A program made the position numbers and the translations under genes. The notes beneath the pieces are model-generated. The model had not been told where the DNA came from, did no database searches, and saw only the letters and a list, made by a program, of their open reading frames with translations. A stretch of DNA of 64,000 bases from Euryodendron excelsum (taxonomy: Eukaryota; Streptophyta; Magnoliopsida; Ericales; Pentaphylacaceae), in the NCBI GenBank assembly GCA_033060915.1, contig CM065379.1, positions 22,819,318-22,883,317 of the forward strand, read 5' to 3'. This document shows, one piece after another, positions 23,296 through 33,211 of the stretch (the first letter of the stretch is position 1; each line of letters starts with the position of its first letter).

Positions 23296-24420
23296 TCATA
23301 TATAGTAGTGTTTGACAGCATCTGAGTTCAATGGGTTAGGGAATTCTTGGTCATCCATTTCCTCCAAAATGAGAGCTCCTCCAAACAGGACCTTTTTTTA
23401 CCACGAATGGCCCTTCATAATTTGGAGCAAATTTCCCCTGTGCTGCCTCCTGATGGGGGAACACCTTTTTGAGCACCAAATCTCCCGGTTGGAATGATCG
23501 AGGTCGTACTTTCTTATCAAACGTTCTGGCCATTCGCCTTTTGTAGCATTGAGCGTGATAAATCGCAGCTAGCCGCTTCTCGTCCAACAAACAGAGTTGG
23601 GCATACTGATCTTTGATCCATTTTGCTTCATCTAGTTTGGTTTCTGTTAAGATCCTTAAAGAAGGAATCTCAATCTCAACAGGGATGATCGCCTCGGTGC
23701 CGTTGACCAGCTCGAAAGGAGTGCTTCCGGTGGAGACCGTCATTGTATTTCGGTAAGCCATCAGCACAAAGGGAAGTTTTTCATGCCAATCTCTATAGTT
23801 ATCAATCATTTTTCAGAGTATTCTCTTAATGTTCTTGTTGGCTGCTTCCACTGCTCCGTTCATCTGAGGTCGGTAGGTGACCGAATTCTAGTGAATAATG
23901 TGAAATGTTTGGCATAGCTTTGATATCAACTCATTATTCAGATTGGAAGCATTGTCAATAGTGAGTGACTTGGGAATCCCGTACCGGCAGATGATGTGAT
24001 TTTTTATGAACCTTTCTATGACCCTCTTGATGATGTGAACGTCAGAGACGGCTTCCACCCATTTAGTGAAATAATCAATGGCGACCAGAATGAAGCGATG
24101 GCCGTTGGAAGCTTTAGAAGTGATTTGACCAATCATATCTATCCCTCATATTGAAAAAGGCCATGGGGCTGACATGGAATGGAGCTCAGTCGGCGGTGCT
24201 TTGATCTTATCCCCATGTATCTGGCACTTAAGACACCGAAGAACGTATCTAATACAATCTGACTCCATTGTTGACCAGTAATACCCTATCCAAAGAATCT
24301 TCTTTGCAAGCGTGTGGCCATTCATGTGGGGACCGCAAACTCCCTCGTGCACTTCCTCCAAAATAACTTTGGCTTCGGTGGTATTGACACATCTTAAAGG
24401 TCCGAACCATGATCTCCTGA
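23296..24420 (-). pseudogene. Integrase, element A
   Basis: The N-terminal zinc finger is HEGVCGPHMNGH...CLKC (about 24200-24360). The core has DD-35-E residues in GIDMIGQ, LTIDNASN and MNGAVEAANK. The C-terminal part has YRRM-like KRRMARTFDKKVRPR and FQPGDLVLKK. Stops: TGA for the Trp before GIDMIG (24145), TAG after FHIIH (23890) and TGA in KRIL*KM (23815). After a one-base slip in a run of seven A (near 23395) the true C-terminus continues in another frame with GGALILEEMDDQEF and ends at 23296. No chromodomain is evident, as expected for non-chromoviral Tat elements. Confidence 0.9.
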
Positions 24421-24619
24421 AAAGCTCATTTCCAGCCATGAAGTAGTGTCCCACCAAACAACAAATAGTCTTTCTATCGTGTTGTGTTGCTGTATCGGGG
24501 AACGTCTTGGCTTGGATATACCTCTGGACGTCATAAAACCATGGTTTCTTGTGGGGCTCAACAGTTGTGTGCAGGCAATAAGAAGGGACATCCCTGGTAA
24601 AGATCTGTAGAGGAGGTAT

Positions 24620-25045
24620 TTCAGTGCCCCTTTCGACCTTGATTGCTGCAGCTAACATAGCTAAGGCATCGGCAAAGTTGTTCTCTGCTCGGGGTACGTG
24701 ACGAAAATCCACGCTTTTGAATAGCTGACATAAATCTTTGACCTGTTGATGATACGGGGAAAGTTTGGCATCTCGAGTTTGGTACATGTCCCTCGATTGC
24801 TGAATAACCAGATCTGAATCACCTAGAACAACCAATTCGTCAATCTTCATTTCTAATGCCAATCTTAATCCCAGGATGCAAGCCTCATATTCAGCGATGT
24901 TAATGGTGCATAGTTCAAGTTGTAGCTTAACCATAATAAGATAGTGACTGCCTGTTCTTGATACTACTACCGCCCCAATTCCGGCTCCCCTATTGTTAGC
25001 AGCGCCATCAAAAAACATCTTCCACCCGGCTGGTACTTGTTCTTC
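24620..25045 (-). pseudogene. Archaeal-type RNase H (aRNH), element A
   Basis: A second RNase H domain in the frame running 25144-24146, with all four catalytic positions visible: Asp in WKMFFDGAANN, Glu in IAEYEACILGL, Asp in LGDSDLVI and Asp in AENNFADALAML. A domain of this kind between RT-RH and integrase is diagnostic of the Tat lineage. The domain has no internal stop. It would degrade RNA in RNA-DNA hybrids during reverse transcription. Confidence 0.88.
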
Positions 25046-25146
25046 AGATGCGTCATCAATGCATAGTATATCTTCATCGGGAAATTGGGACTCCATGGAT
25101 TGATAATCATCAATAGGGTGCTCAGCCAGATAATCAATTATCACCT

Positions 25147-25560
25147 ACCCCTTGACTGCTTTACGGGTAGTGAACACAATGTCGAATTCTGATAGGATCA
25201 TGTGCCATCGAGCAATTCTGCTGGACAGGGTTGGTTTCTCAAATATATACTTGAGGTGATCCATTTGAGAAATGAGGAAGGTGGTATGATAGAGCATGTA
25301 GTGCCGGAGCCTGTGAGCTGCCCAGGCTAACGTGCAGCAGGTTTTCTCGAGATCCGAATACTTTGCTCCATATGGCAGGAATTTCTTACTGAGGTAGTAA
25401 ATGGCTTGCTCTTTCCTTCCCGTTTCATCATGTTGTCACAAAACACATCCCATGGAAGTATCTAACACTGACATGTACATCAACAAAGGACGTCCCGGGG
25501 TTGGTGCCACTAGAATAGGAGGTTTCTGTAGATATTCTTTGATTTTCTCAAAAACTATCT
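25147..25560 (-). pseudogene. RNase H domain of RT, element A
   Basis: The classical RNase H follows RT: LLMYMSVLDTSMGCVL, the stop TGA at 25438, then in the same frame QHDETGRKEQAIYYLSKKF, AKYSDLEKTCCTLAWAAHRL and the segment ending in RKAVKG before TAG at 25147. As in many Ty3-type elements some of the acidic active-site positions look weakened, which fits a domain supplemented by the second RNase H downstream. Confidence 0.75.
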
Positions 25561-26768
25561 GACAGTTATCATTCCATTTTGTTGGAACGTCTTTCCTAAG
25601 GAGCTTAAAAATAGGTTCGCATAGGTGGGTCATTTGGGCAATGAACCTGCTGATAAAGTTTAATTTTCCTAGAAAAGATCGAACCTTATTTTCCCCTTTT
25701 GGTGTTGGCATTTCGACAATGGACTTAACTTTGGCGTGATCAACTTCTATTCCTTTTTCGTTGACTATAAACCCCAGCAGCTTCCCTGAAGATACCCCGA
25801 ATGTGCATTTGGTAGGATTTAGCTTAAGCTGATACCTACAGAGGCGGTCAAACACCTTCCGCAGGTTAAATAGGTGGTCTTTCTTCTGTTTGGACTTGAC
25901 GATCATGTCATCCACATAGATTTCTACTTCCTGGTGCATCATGTCATGGAATAACGTTACCATGGTTTTTTGGTAGGTTGCCCCTGCATTACGAAGTCCG
26001 AATGGTATGAATTTATAACAGTATACTCCCCAGGGGGTAATGAAAGCAGTCTTCTCCCGATCCTCTTCAGCCAACTTGATCTGATTATATCCCGAAAAAT
26101 CGTCCATGAAGGAAAACATTCCATGACCGGCCGTGTTGTCAACAAGCAAGTCTATGTGTGGGAGAGGAAAATCATCCTTTGGACTGGCCCTGTTAAGGTC
26201 CCGAAAGTTAATGCACATCTGCACCTTGCTATCTTTCTTAGGTACATGGACAATGTTAGCCAGCCATTGAGGATACTCTACTACTTGCAGGAATCCTGCC
26301 TGAAATTGTTTAATCACCTCCTCCTTAATCTTTAAGCTCCATTCGGGTTTCAATCTTCTTAGCTTTTGCTTAAAGGGTTTCATCTGCGGGTCCAAGTGTA
26401 GTCTATGTTCTATAATGGATTCATCCAGCCAGGGCATGTCTTGATAGGACCATGCGAAAACATCCAAGTATGCACGCAAAAGTTCTAATAATTCTTTGCG
26501 CTACCATTGATCTAGGCCTGTACTGATTCTAAGCTCTTTTGGATCCCCTTCATTTCCTAAATTAACGGTTTCTGATTCCTCAATATTTGGGGTATTACGA
26601 TTCTCATGTCTTTCTATTTGTTCCCGAATTTCCTTTGACACCTCCTCTGTAAAATTTACATCTTCTTCAATTCCCAGTTGTTAGTAATCAAACTTGGTGT
26701 TTAAGTCATCATTTATCAAGATTGGCATTATCCAGATTAGCTGAGTAAGATATCGGATGCAAGGGTCC
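25560..26768 (-). pseudogene. Reverse transcriptase, element A
   Basis: Exon after the predicted intron: DPCIRYL, an acidic connector, LLRAYLDVFAWSYQDMPWLD, then the RT domain. Visible motifs include MCINFRDLNRASPKDDFPLP, FSFMDDFSGYNQIKLA, FITPWGVYCYKFIPFGLRNA, the active-site box YVDDMIVKS (near 25910) and LLGFIVNEKGIEV, followed by the connection region FLGKLNFISRFI. All three catalytic Asp positions are present. Stops at 26683 (TAA) and 26503 (TAG) lie in the connector before the domain, so the RT domain itself is open. The enzyme makes cDNA from element RNA in the particle. Confidence 0.92.
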
Positions 26769-26924
26769 CTGGCATGGAAAATAGTGTACAATGAATCAAA
26801 CAAGAAAAGAATATTTTTTCATTGATAACTTGATTTTAAAAAGTCAAGACAAATAAATTAAAAGGATAAAGTTTATTTATGGCAAATCAGTTGCTCCGGT
26901 TTCTTGCTCTAGTAAGCTTTATAC
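26769..26924 (-). other. Predicted intron between protease and RT, element A
   Basis: On the minus strand the donor is CG/GTATAAAG at 26924 and the acceptor is TTTTCCATGCCAG/GG ending at 26769. The interior is AT-rich. Removing 156 nt joins CG to G, giving an Arg codon, and puts the protease frame into the RT frame (RDPCIRYL...). A spliced intron in this place is a known Ogre feature. The donor assignment is the less certain end. Confidence 0.6.
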
Positions 26925-27538
26925 CGAAACTTGCGAGCACGGATGATGTCTATGCTGGCCCAATTAGGCAACCTTTCGCCTAGCAATATCGCTCGAATGG
27001 ATCTATCTTGGGTTATTCCAATGCTGGCCGTCATGACAGGCGCTTCATCTTGGACTTTTCTCTTCTTCTTATTTAATATAGATATTCCTTCCCCCATGTC
27101 CAAATGCTTGAATTGGTCCGAGAGTTCCACGATAGCTTTCTTATCAGCCCTCTTCTTCCATGCTGCTTCTATTTTCTCTTTTCTTGTGGGTTCATATCCT
27201 AACCCAAAGGTGGGTTCAGCCGATGGTATTTCTATGATTTTCGGTCTTCCTTGTAAACATCTCCCTAAGCCTTTGCTCGGATGGAAACCATTTGCTTTAA
27301 AGTACCGTACTATCATCTGAGAGTTCCTAGAATATTTTGGCTCCACTTGATCTTCTTTCTGCACAACAGTGATATATTCGAACGATTGAAAACAAGAGGG
27401 TAGTTCAGTGTTGGACGCAATGATATCAGCTTTGTATACAGCAAGCTCTTTCTCAGCGAAAATAGAGATTAGCTTGGAGCCCACGATGAACTTGACTTTC
27501 TCATGAAGGCTAGAAGGAACCGCACCTGCCGAATGAAT
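26925..27538 (-). pseudogene. Post-protease segment with G-patch-like motif, element A
   Basis: This continues protease in the same frame: IHSAGAVPSSLHEKVKFIVG, then a region with NGFHPSKGLGRCLQG and TFGLGYEPT, the Gly-rich G-patch-like motif found between protease and RT in Tat/Ogre polyproteins, then a Lys-rich region. Reading past the predicted splice donor gives a stop (TAG at 26911-26909), so joining to RT depends on the intron. Confidence 0.7.
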
Positions 27539-27540
27539 TT

Positions 27541-28633
27541 AGGGCCTTCCTAACAGCAAATTGTAGACAGCCGGAATGTGTAGGACTTGAAATTTAATTG
27601 CGAAGGTTATTGGTCCTATCTCAATAGGCATTTCAATTTCTCCCATGGCTTCCCTCCGAGAACCATCAAAGGCATGAATGATCATACTACTATTTTTCAA
27701 ATAGGTTTGGTCGATTCCCAGCCTTTCTAGGGTAGAATACAGGCACACGTTTAAAGCCGACCCATTATCTATTAATACTTTGGCTACCATTTTTCCTCTT
27801 GTTCTTACAATAATATGCAGAGCCCGGGTACGGCCTGTCTCATCTGTCGGAATCTCATCATCAGAAAAGGTGATGATGTTTGGGGCCATGATGAGACTCA
27901 CCATGTCATGTAGATTATTTGACGTGAAACTCTTAGGCACATGAACATCCTTGAAGATCTTTATTAAAGCATTCTGGTGCACTTCAGAAGTGAGCAGCAA
28001 ACCCAACATCGAAATATAGGCTGGGGCTTTCCTAAGTCGTTCCATCATATCGTAGTCGACCTTTCCTAAAGCTTTGGTGAATTCTGACATCTCCTGATCT
28101 GTTGGTTGGTTGGAGCATTCTCCTTCTTTTTCCTTCCCCTTCCTTTTCCTTTCCACTTCAACAGAGGTGTAGAGGCGCCCTAACCGAGTCATCCCCCCTA
28201 TTTCTGTTACAGGCTCTCCGGTGCCCTTATCAAGTGGGTAATTCCATGGGACGTTATGAAGACTAGGTATTGGCATTTGGGTTATGGTGGGAAGAGTTAT
28301 CCTTGGATTTATGAGTAAAGGGATTGCCACAAGTGACGGGTTAGTGAGAACAGGTAGAGTGGTGGGCACAATTGGCTTCTTTGGCAAGACTAAAGGTAGC
28401 TTAGGTCGTATGACTCCTTGGTTGTTGGTTTGAGGTTTAGGTCCAGCCATAGCGATCATGGGTTCATATTCGAATAATGTAGTAAAGACAAGGTGATAAT
28501 GGAAAGGGTCCAGTAAGGTTCCTATGGTTAGGTTCATGTCGAGTTGATAAGATTGCGTGGCATGAATTGTCCCTTCTGGAGTTGCGGTAAGTGGGTTGTA
28601 CAATGGGTTTCTACTAACGTTCCTGCTTTCCAA
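27541..28633 (-). pseudogene. Gag-pro linker and aspartic protease, element A
   Basis: The first about 280 codons are the Pro-rich and charged linker usual between gag and protease in Tat elements, including VPWNYPL, a basic KRKGKEKEGE stretch, and AYISMLGLLLTSEVHQNAL. The protease follows: VLIDNGSALNV holds the catalytic Asp in the D-N-G form typical of this lineage (near 27769), and the domain ends at YNLLLGRP. The next codon, normally Trp of GRPWIH, is the stop 27541-27539; reading continues in frame with IHSAGAVPSSLHEKVKFIV. The protease would process the Gag-Pol polyprotein. Confidence 0.85.
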
Positions 28634-28639
28634 TGGTAT

Positions 28640-30134
28640 GTTCTCCTAAAGCTTGTGAACCATGGCTTTCACTATTATGGAGGATGTTGAACTAGTATTC
28701 ATTACTTATAACAATGACGACAACAGTTACAAATTAGAGTTTGGTTCTTAGAGAATTCTATGCAATGTATGCCCTAGGGTGCCCCTCTTTAGGAGGGAGA
28801 CTAGTCATGATGTATTGGCCCACTTTTGGAGATAGGGGATTTACCCTTGTATGCAGATACTTTACCGTCAAGTAGGAACCTTCAGCCATCCATGTATTCA
28901 TTCATAAAAGTAAAAAAAAGTACATTAAATTTTGGGTTTAAGATACAAAAGAATTGAAATACATTTTAATAGGGGGAGGGGGAACATTTTCCTTTGGACT
29001 TCCACCTATCTACTTTCACAAAGGGAAACCCTAAACTACTCTTGAGTCTTCGGATTTGCCTTCCTTGGATTTGATGTCGAGGAGGTCGCTGAGAGACCTT
29101 GCTGATTGGTCGCCCCTTGTCTTCATGGCAATCCTATCTCCGTGAGCATAGAGGGATTGGGGCCCCTCTTATGAAATGAATTGAGATGCATGCAATGAGT
29201 CCTTAGGGTTATGCGAGAACCCTTAGGGTTTGGGTAGGTTGAATGCAAGGGAGAGTAACCTTGGTGTCACTCTCAATGGGTTGATCATATGCATGAAAAT
29301 ACAGTGACTTGAGTTACTTGGAACTCTTGTCTTGACATGGAATATTGAATGCATGAACATGGATATGCAAAGAGTATAAGGAGAGAAAATGCAAGAGTGA
29401 GGTAAACGTGTATGCATAAGCAGTTAGGCAGTCATTATAACAGTAAGAATACAGTCATTATAACAGCAGGCACAAGTAGGTATAAATGAAAGTAAGAGCA
29501 GTCGCCCTTTCCTTCGTGATTTTGAAAACAGTGCTCGTGTCTTAAATCCGGCAAAGGTTCGGCTATACATGGTGTCTATATGAGTATGAGGTTGAGGGTT
29601 GACTAATGTGTCCTAAAAAGGCTCGGTCCCCGGATCTTCAAACCTAGGCCCACTCCCCGAGGTGGTGCCATGATCGTTTGGTGATTTGAACGGGGGAACC
29701 ATCAAGAGGGCATAGGCGAAGAAACTGACACAGTATCTTGCCTACAACCAACATACCGTTCTCCCTTTCTAACTAGAAAGGTCACATCAGGGTAATAATG
29801 CAAGTATGCAGAATGCAAGTGCACATACAGTGTGTGTGTGATTTTTAAAAGTGGAGGAAAGAGCCCAACAACTCCCATTCATCCTGTTCATCACGTACAT
29901 GCATAGCAGTTAATAAAATTTAAACAAAATGTGTACCTACAAAACAAAGATGCAAGCGTTAGTATGTGGATGACAAACATAATACAAGATAATATGAATA
30001 AATGCATTTTTTTGAAAACAATTTTGAAAATTTAGTTTTGAAAATTTAAAGTGAATAGAATTGAACCAAGTTAATTGAAAACTCTACATGGGTAAAGGGT
30101 AAAGAGACATGACTACGGCCTAACCCTCTAAGTG
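28640..30134 (-). other. 5' leader of element A
   Basis: Untranslated leader between the PBS and the first coding sequence. It shares two long blocks with C (57590-58783) and B (37815-38701). About 29500-29790, containing GGCTCGGTCCCCGGATC and GAGGTGGTGCCATGATCG, is conserved in B but mostly deleted in C. The join between leader and the gag-pro linker near 28640-28740 is where gag is missing. Confidence 0.65.
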
Positions 30135-30152
30135 TCCCCAGCGGAGTCGCCA
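30135..30152 (-). promoter_or_regulatory. Primer-binding site of element A (tRNA-Arg type)
   Basis: On the minus strand the site is TGGCGACTCCGCTGGGGA, two bases after the LTR end ...GGGCGCGACA. It is complementary to the 3' end (including CCA) of plant tRNA-Arg, the primer reported for Ogre elements; I matched the tRNA from memory with about one mismatch. Confidence 0.8.
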
Positions 30153-30154
30153 GC

Positions 30155-31841
30155 TGTCGCGCCCAGATTTTTCGCACTCGAGGAATACTCATACAAGCGG
30201 GAAAAATGATGTACTCTCTCGTTAGAACTCACCCTCCTAAAAGAATGAGTGCGACTAGGTTTGAATTGAAAATAGATTTGAATAAAGGGCTTTTTAGAAA
30301 CGATTTAGAGTCGCCACCTAACTCGATTAAGGTGAGTTAGATTACTTAAAAACTAAGAATAATCTGAAGACTACACCTAAGGTTTTTGAAAATGATTTTA
30401 AAAATATCTCCTTAAGAGAAGGTTTTTAAGAAAACAAGTTGTTTGGCAACCTTTGGAAAACATTTAGCCATTTTTGAAAAATAACTCCTCTTGGTCTTTG
30501 AAAACAGTGATTCTAGGTTTGGAGGTTGGTTACGTGCAGGGAAGACGCATTAAGCCATCACCCTACCCCGCTCTTTCGGTACCTAAATGTCAATCTACCC
30601 TAGATTCACTTATGAGAGTCTTTAACTAACTAATGTTCAATCCTACCCACTTTGAAAAAATAATATTTAGAAGGATATGATGCATGATATGCAAGTGCAA
30701 GATAAGAGAGTTGAAAAATAGATTTGAAAATAATTTGATTTGATTTGAAAAGGAAGAGGGAGAAGTTTGAATTTGGAAAGAGGATTTTGAGAATTGAAAA
30801 TAGAGATTTGGAAATAGAAATTTGAAATTGAAAATTTGAAAAGATTGGAGAATTGGAGATTTGAAAAATGTGGAGGAATTTAAAATTTGAAAGAAGTTGT
30901 GACCGAACCCATGAGGGTTGCCTACGTCTCCTTTTGGAGGAATCAGGTTAGTCGTAGTTCGGACAAAAGTCCGATTGAAAATAGAAGGTATGATTGGAAG
31001 AAAAAGATTGAGTTGGAAATTGGATTGGAAAATTGAGAGATTGAACTTTGATTGGAAGATTTGAAAAGACCGGTTTTAGGAAACCTAGACTTAGGAAAGA
31101 GAGGATTTAGAAAGGACTTGAGATTAAGAAAGATTGGACTCAAATGTTGGACTTAGAAGATTGGAGAAAGATTGGAATTAGGAAATGTTCGAATTAGGAA
31201 AGTTTTGTTTTAGGAAAGTTTTGGTTTAGGAAAGTTTCAACTTAGGAAAGTTTTGGAGTTAAGAAAGTTTTGAAAAAGGAAAGGTTTCACTTTAGGAAAA
31301 TTCTGATTTAGAAAAGTTTTAACTTAAGAAAGTTTTAAAAAGTTTTCAAAATAGGAAAGTTTCGAATTTGGAATGTTTTGAAATAGGGAAGTTTTGAAAG
31401 TAAGAAAGTTTTGAGTTTAGAAAGTTTTAGATTTAGAAAGATTTGAAGTTTAAGAAAGTTTAGAATTTAGAAAGGTAAGAGGTTTAGGAAGATTTAACTT
31501 AAGAAAGTTTTGAATTTAGGAAGCTTTGAATTTGGAAAGACTCGAAATTTAGAAAGTTTAGGATTTAGAACATTTTGAGATCAGGAAAGGTTTGAGTTTA
31601 GGAAAAATTTAAAAACTTGGACTTGGAAAGTTAATATTTGGAAAGGGGTAGAATTAGGAAAGGGTTGAATTAGGAAAGATTTGGATTAGGAAGGGATTGG
31701 ATTTTGTTTTTAAAAGGGAAGGTTTGATTTTGTTTCTAAAAACGAAAGATAGGATCTAGTTTCCTAAACGAGTAGATTTGATTTGGTTTCCTGAAGGGAA
31801 GGTAGGACTTGACAAGGATTTGGAAAAGGAAGTTTCTAGAA
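30155..31841 (-). repeat. Element A 5' LTR, truncated (U5 part only)
   Basis: This LTR matches 14581-16273 of A's 3' LTR closely, from TGTCGCGCCC through the purine-rich tract to AAGTTTCTAGAAA. It then breaks and runs directly into ACTGGGGTGCTTACA. TATA box, palindromic module, R and U3 are all missing, about 2.8 kb. Confidence 0.88.
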
Positions 31842-31857
31842 AACTGGGGTGCTTACA
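31842..31857 (-). repeat. Last 16 bp of element B's 3' LTR after deletion
   Basis: The U3 terminus TGGGGTGCTTACA, abutting B's polypurine tract. The rest of B's 3' LTR right of A's insertion point has been deleted together with A's U3. An AAA at the junction is possible microhomology. Confidence 0.75.
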
Positions 31858-31875
31858 GTTGCCCCTCTTTTTTTT
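31858..31875 (-). promoter_or_regulatory. Polypurine tract of element B
   Basis: On the minus strand, AAAAAAAAGAGGGGCAAC directly adjoins the LTR terminus TGTAAGCACCCC. Confidence 0.85.
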
Positions 31876-32322
31876 GTCTTTGCTTGTCAAAGATAGAAAA
31901 CGATAAAGTAAGAGTCTCATGTTGACCATGAGGCAGTAGGAGGGACAGACTTTGGAAATGTTTCGATAACGGGGGTTTGAAAATGGATATTGGGCCCAAA
32001 AGGCCTTTGAAAATGAGTTTTGGCGGGAAAAAGGGCAAAGCGCCCAGAATTTGGAAACTAGCGCCACTAGGAGTAGGGCCTTTGACAGAAAAGGATTGGT
32101 GCCTTTGCTATTGGCCTCAGGCTTAGAAATAAAACCAAAAACATTCTAGTTCAAATACTTGCGACATTTGAAGAGTTTTTCAAAAAGTTAAGAGTGTTTG
32201 TGGGGAAACTAACCTGAACCTTGAAGGTGCACTTCTTGGAGACCACAAGTGATTGCCGGAAGGAGACCACGTCGTTGGAGAAGTCGCCAAAAGAGAAGAT
32301 TTCGTCGGAGAACTCCAAGAAG

Positions 32323-33210
32323 GTGAGTTTTCAATTTTCTGTTGATTTCGATGTGTAGAATTTTGTTTGAACAATGCAAATAGTAGAAATTGATGCTTTG
32401 ATATGTTTTGAACATTATGGTGATGTTATTTTTGCATTTTGGTGCTTGTTTGATTGAATTTGAGTGATTTTATGTGATTATGTGAAGAGGGTTTTCTGTA
32501 CAAATTGGGGGTTTGTTCCTACAAGCTTGAGCATAAGGTTTTCTAGCTAATTTTTTGCGCAATGTGCCTTAGAAAAATGTGTTTAACAACCGTGTGAAGT
32601 TTCGTGATTTTTGAAAAACTTGGTGAATTTTTTATTTGTTGAAAAATCGGAAAATACTTAGAAAATTAGGAAGATGGGAAAATTTAAGAAATTGATGAAA
32701 TTTTTAGAGTTTAAAATTTTGAAAACTGTAGGAATATTTTAGAAAACATTTGAAATGATTTTGAGAAATTTTAGGATAACTTTGAAAATCATGGATTTAT
32801 TGGAAAAATAAAACATGTGTTTTGAAAATTTTGAAAAATTAAAAGTGTGCGGGGGTGCTGATGTTATGTGATTGTAACGTTGTGAAGTGCACAATTTGTA
32901 TTTTGTGTTGATGTCATGGGTGTTGTAGGGACCGTTTTTAAACGAAACTCTGTCGAAATTTTAAGAAATTAGGAAAAGAGTTGTAAAAGGTTTAGAAATA
33001 AAATCTTTTTGAAGAAAAAAGACAGAAAACCCTTGAGATTTGACTTAAAGTTAGAAAATCAAAAGGCGTAGGAAATTCGTTTTGACTTATCATTTGAAAT
33101 CTTTTTATTATTTTTTATTGTTTGTTGTTTATTTTATTTTACTTTATTATGTTATTATTTATCTGCATGTACCGTATATTAATACCTCTTACCTTGGCTT
33201 ACATTTTTAG
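32323..33210 (+). other. Leader intron of the antisense gene, element B
   Basis: Donor AAG/GTGAGT at 32323 and acceptor CTTACATTTTTAG ending at 33210; 888 nt, AT-rich and homologous along its length to the A and C introns. The upstream stretch about 32058-32115 has the palindromic module in decayed form. Confidence 0.6.
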
Positions 33211-33211
33211 A

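Larger units (their letters stand above)
23296..28633 (-). pseudogene. pol: pro-pol polyprotein of element A
   Basis: Gag-protease linker, protease, RT, RNase H, archaeal-type RNase H and integrase lie in one frame from 28633 to about 23400. Eight nonsense codons interrupt it, with first bases at 27541, 26683, 26503, 25438, 25147, 24145, 23890 and 23815. A run of seven A near 23392-23399 carries a one-base slip, after which integrase ends in another frame at 23296. A predicted 156-nt intron lies at 26769-26924. There are no large indels. The domain order pro-RT-RH-aRNH-INT is that of the Tat lineage. The capsid part of gag is missing upstream: a stop lies just before the TTG at 28633 and leader-like sequence follows. 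Confidence 0.9.
14581..31841 (-). mobile_element. Element A, Tat/Ogre-type retrotransposon with pro-pol
   Basis: A has a 3' LTR (14581-19056), PPT, antisense DUF7745-like gene, complete pro-RT-RNaseH-aRNH-INT, leader, PBS (30135-30152) and a truncated 5' LTR (30155-31841). In the shared 1.7 kb the two LTRs look the most alike of any pair here, so A is probably the youngest element. The capsid and zinc-finger part of gag is missing between about 28640 and the leader. The 5' LTR has lost U3 and R, so this copy cannot start transcription from its own promoter. Confidence 0.85.

Noticed and set aside
30155..31857. Genuine 1.7-kb short LTR
   Set aside because: Its first 1,687 bp equal A's U5 and its last 16 bp are B's terminus, so it is a deletion product.
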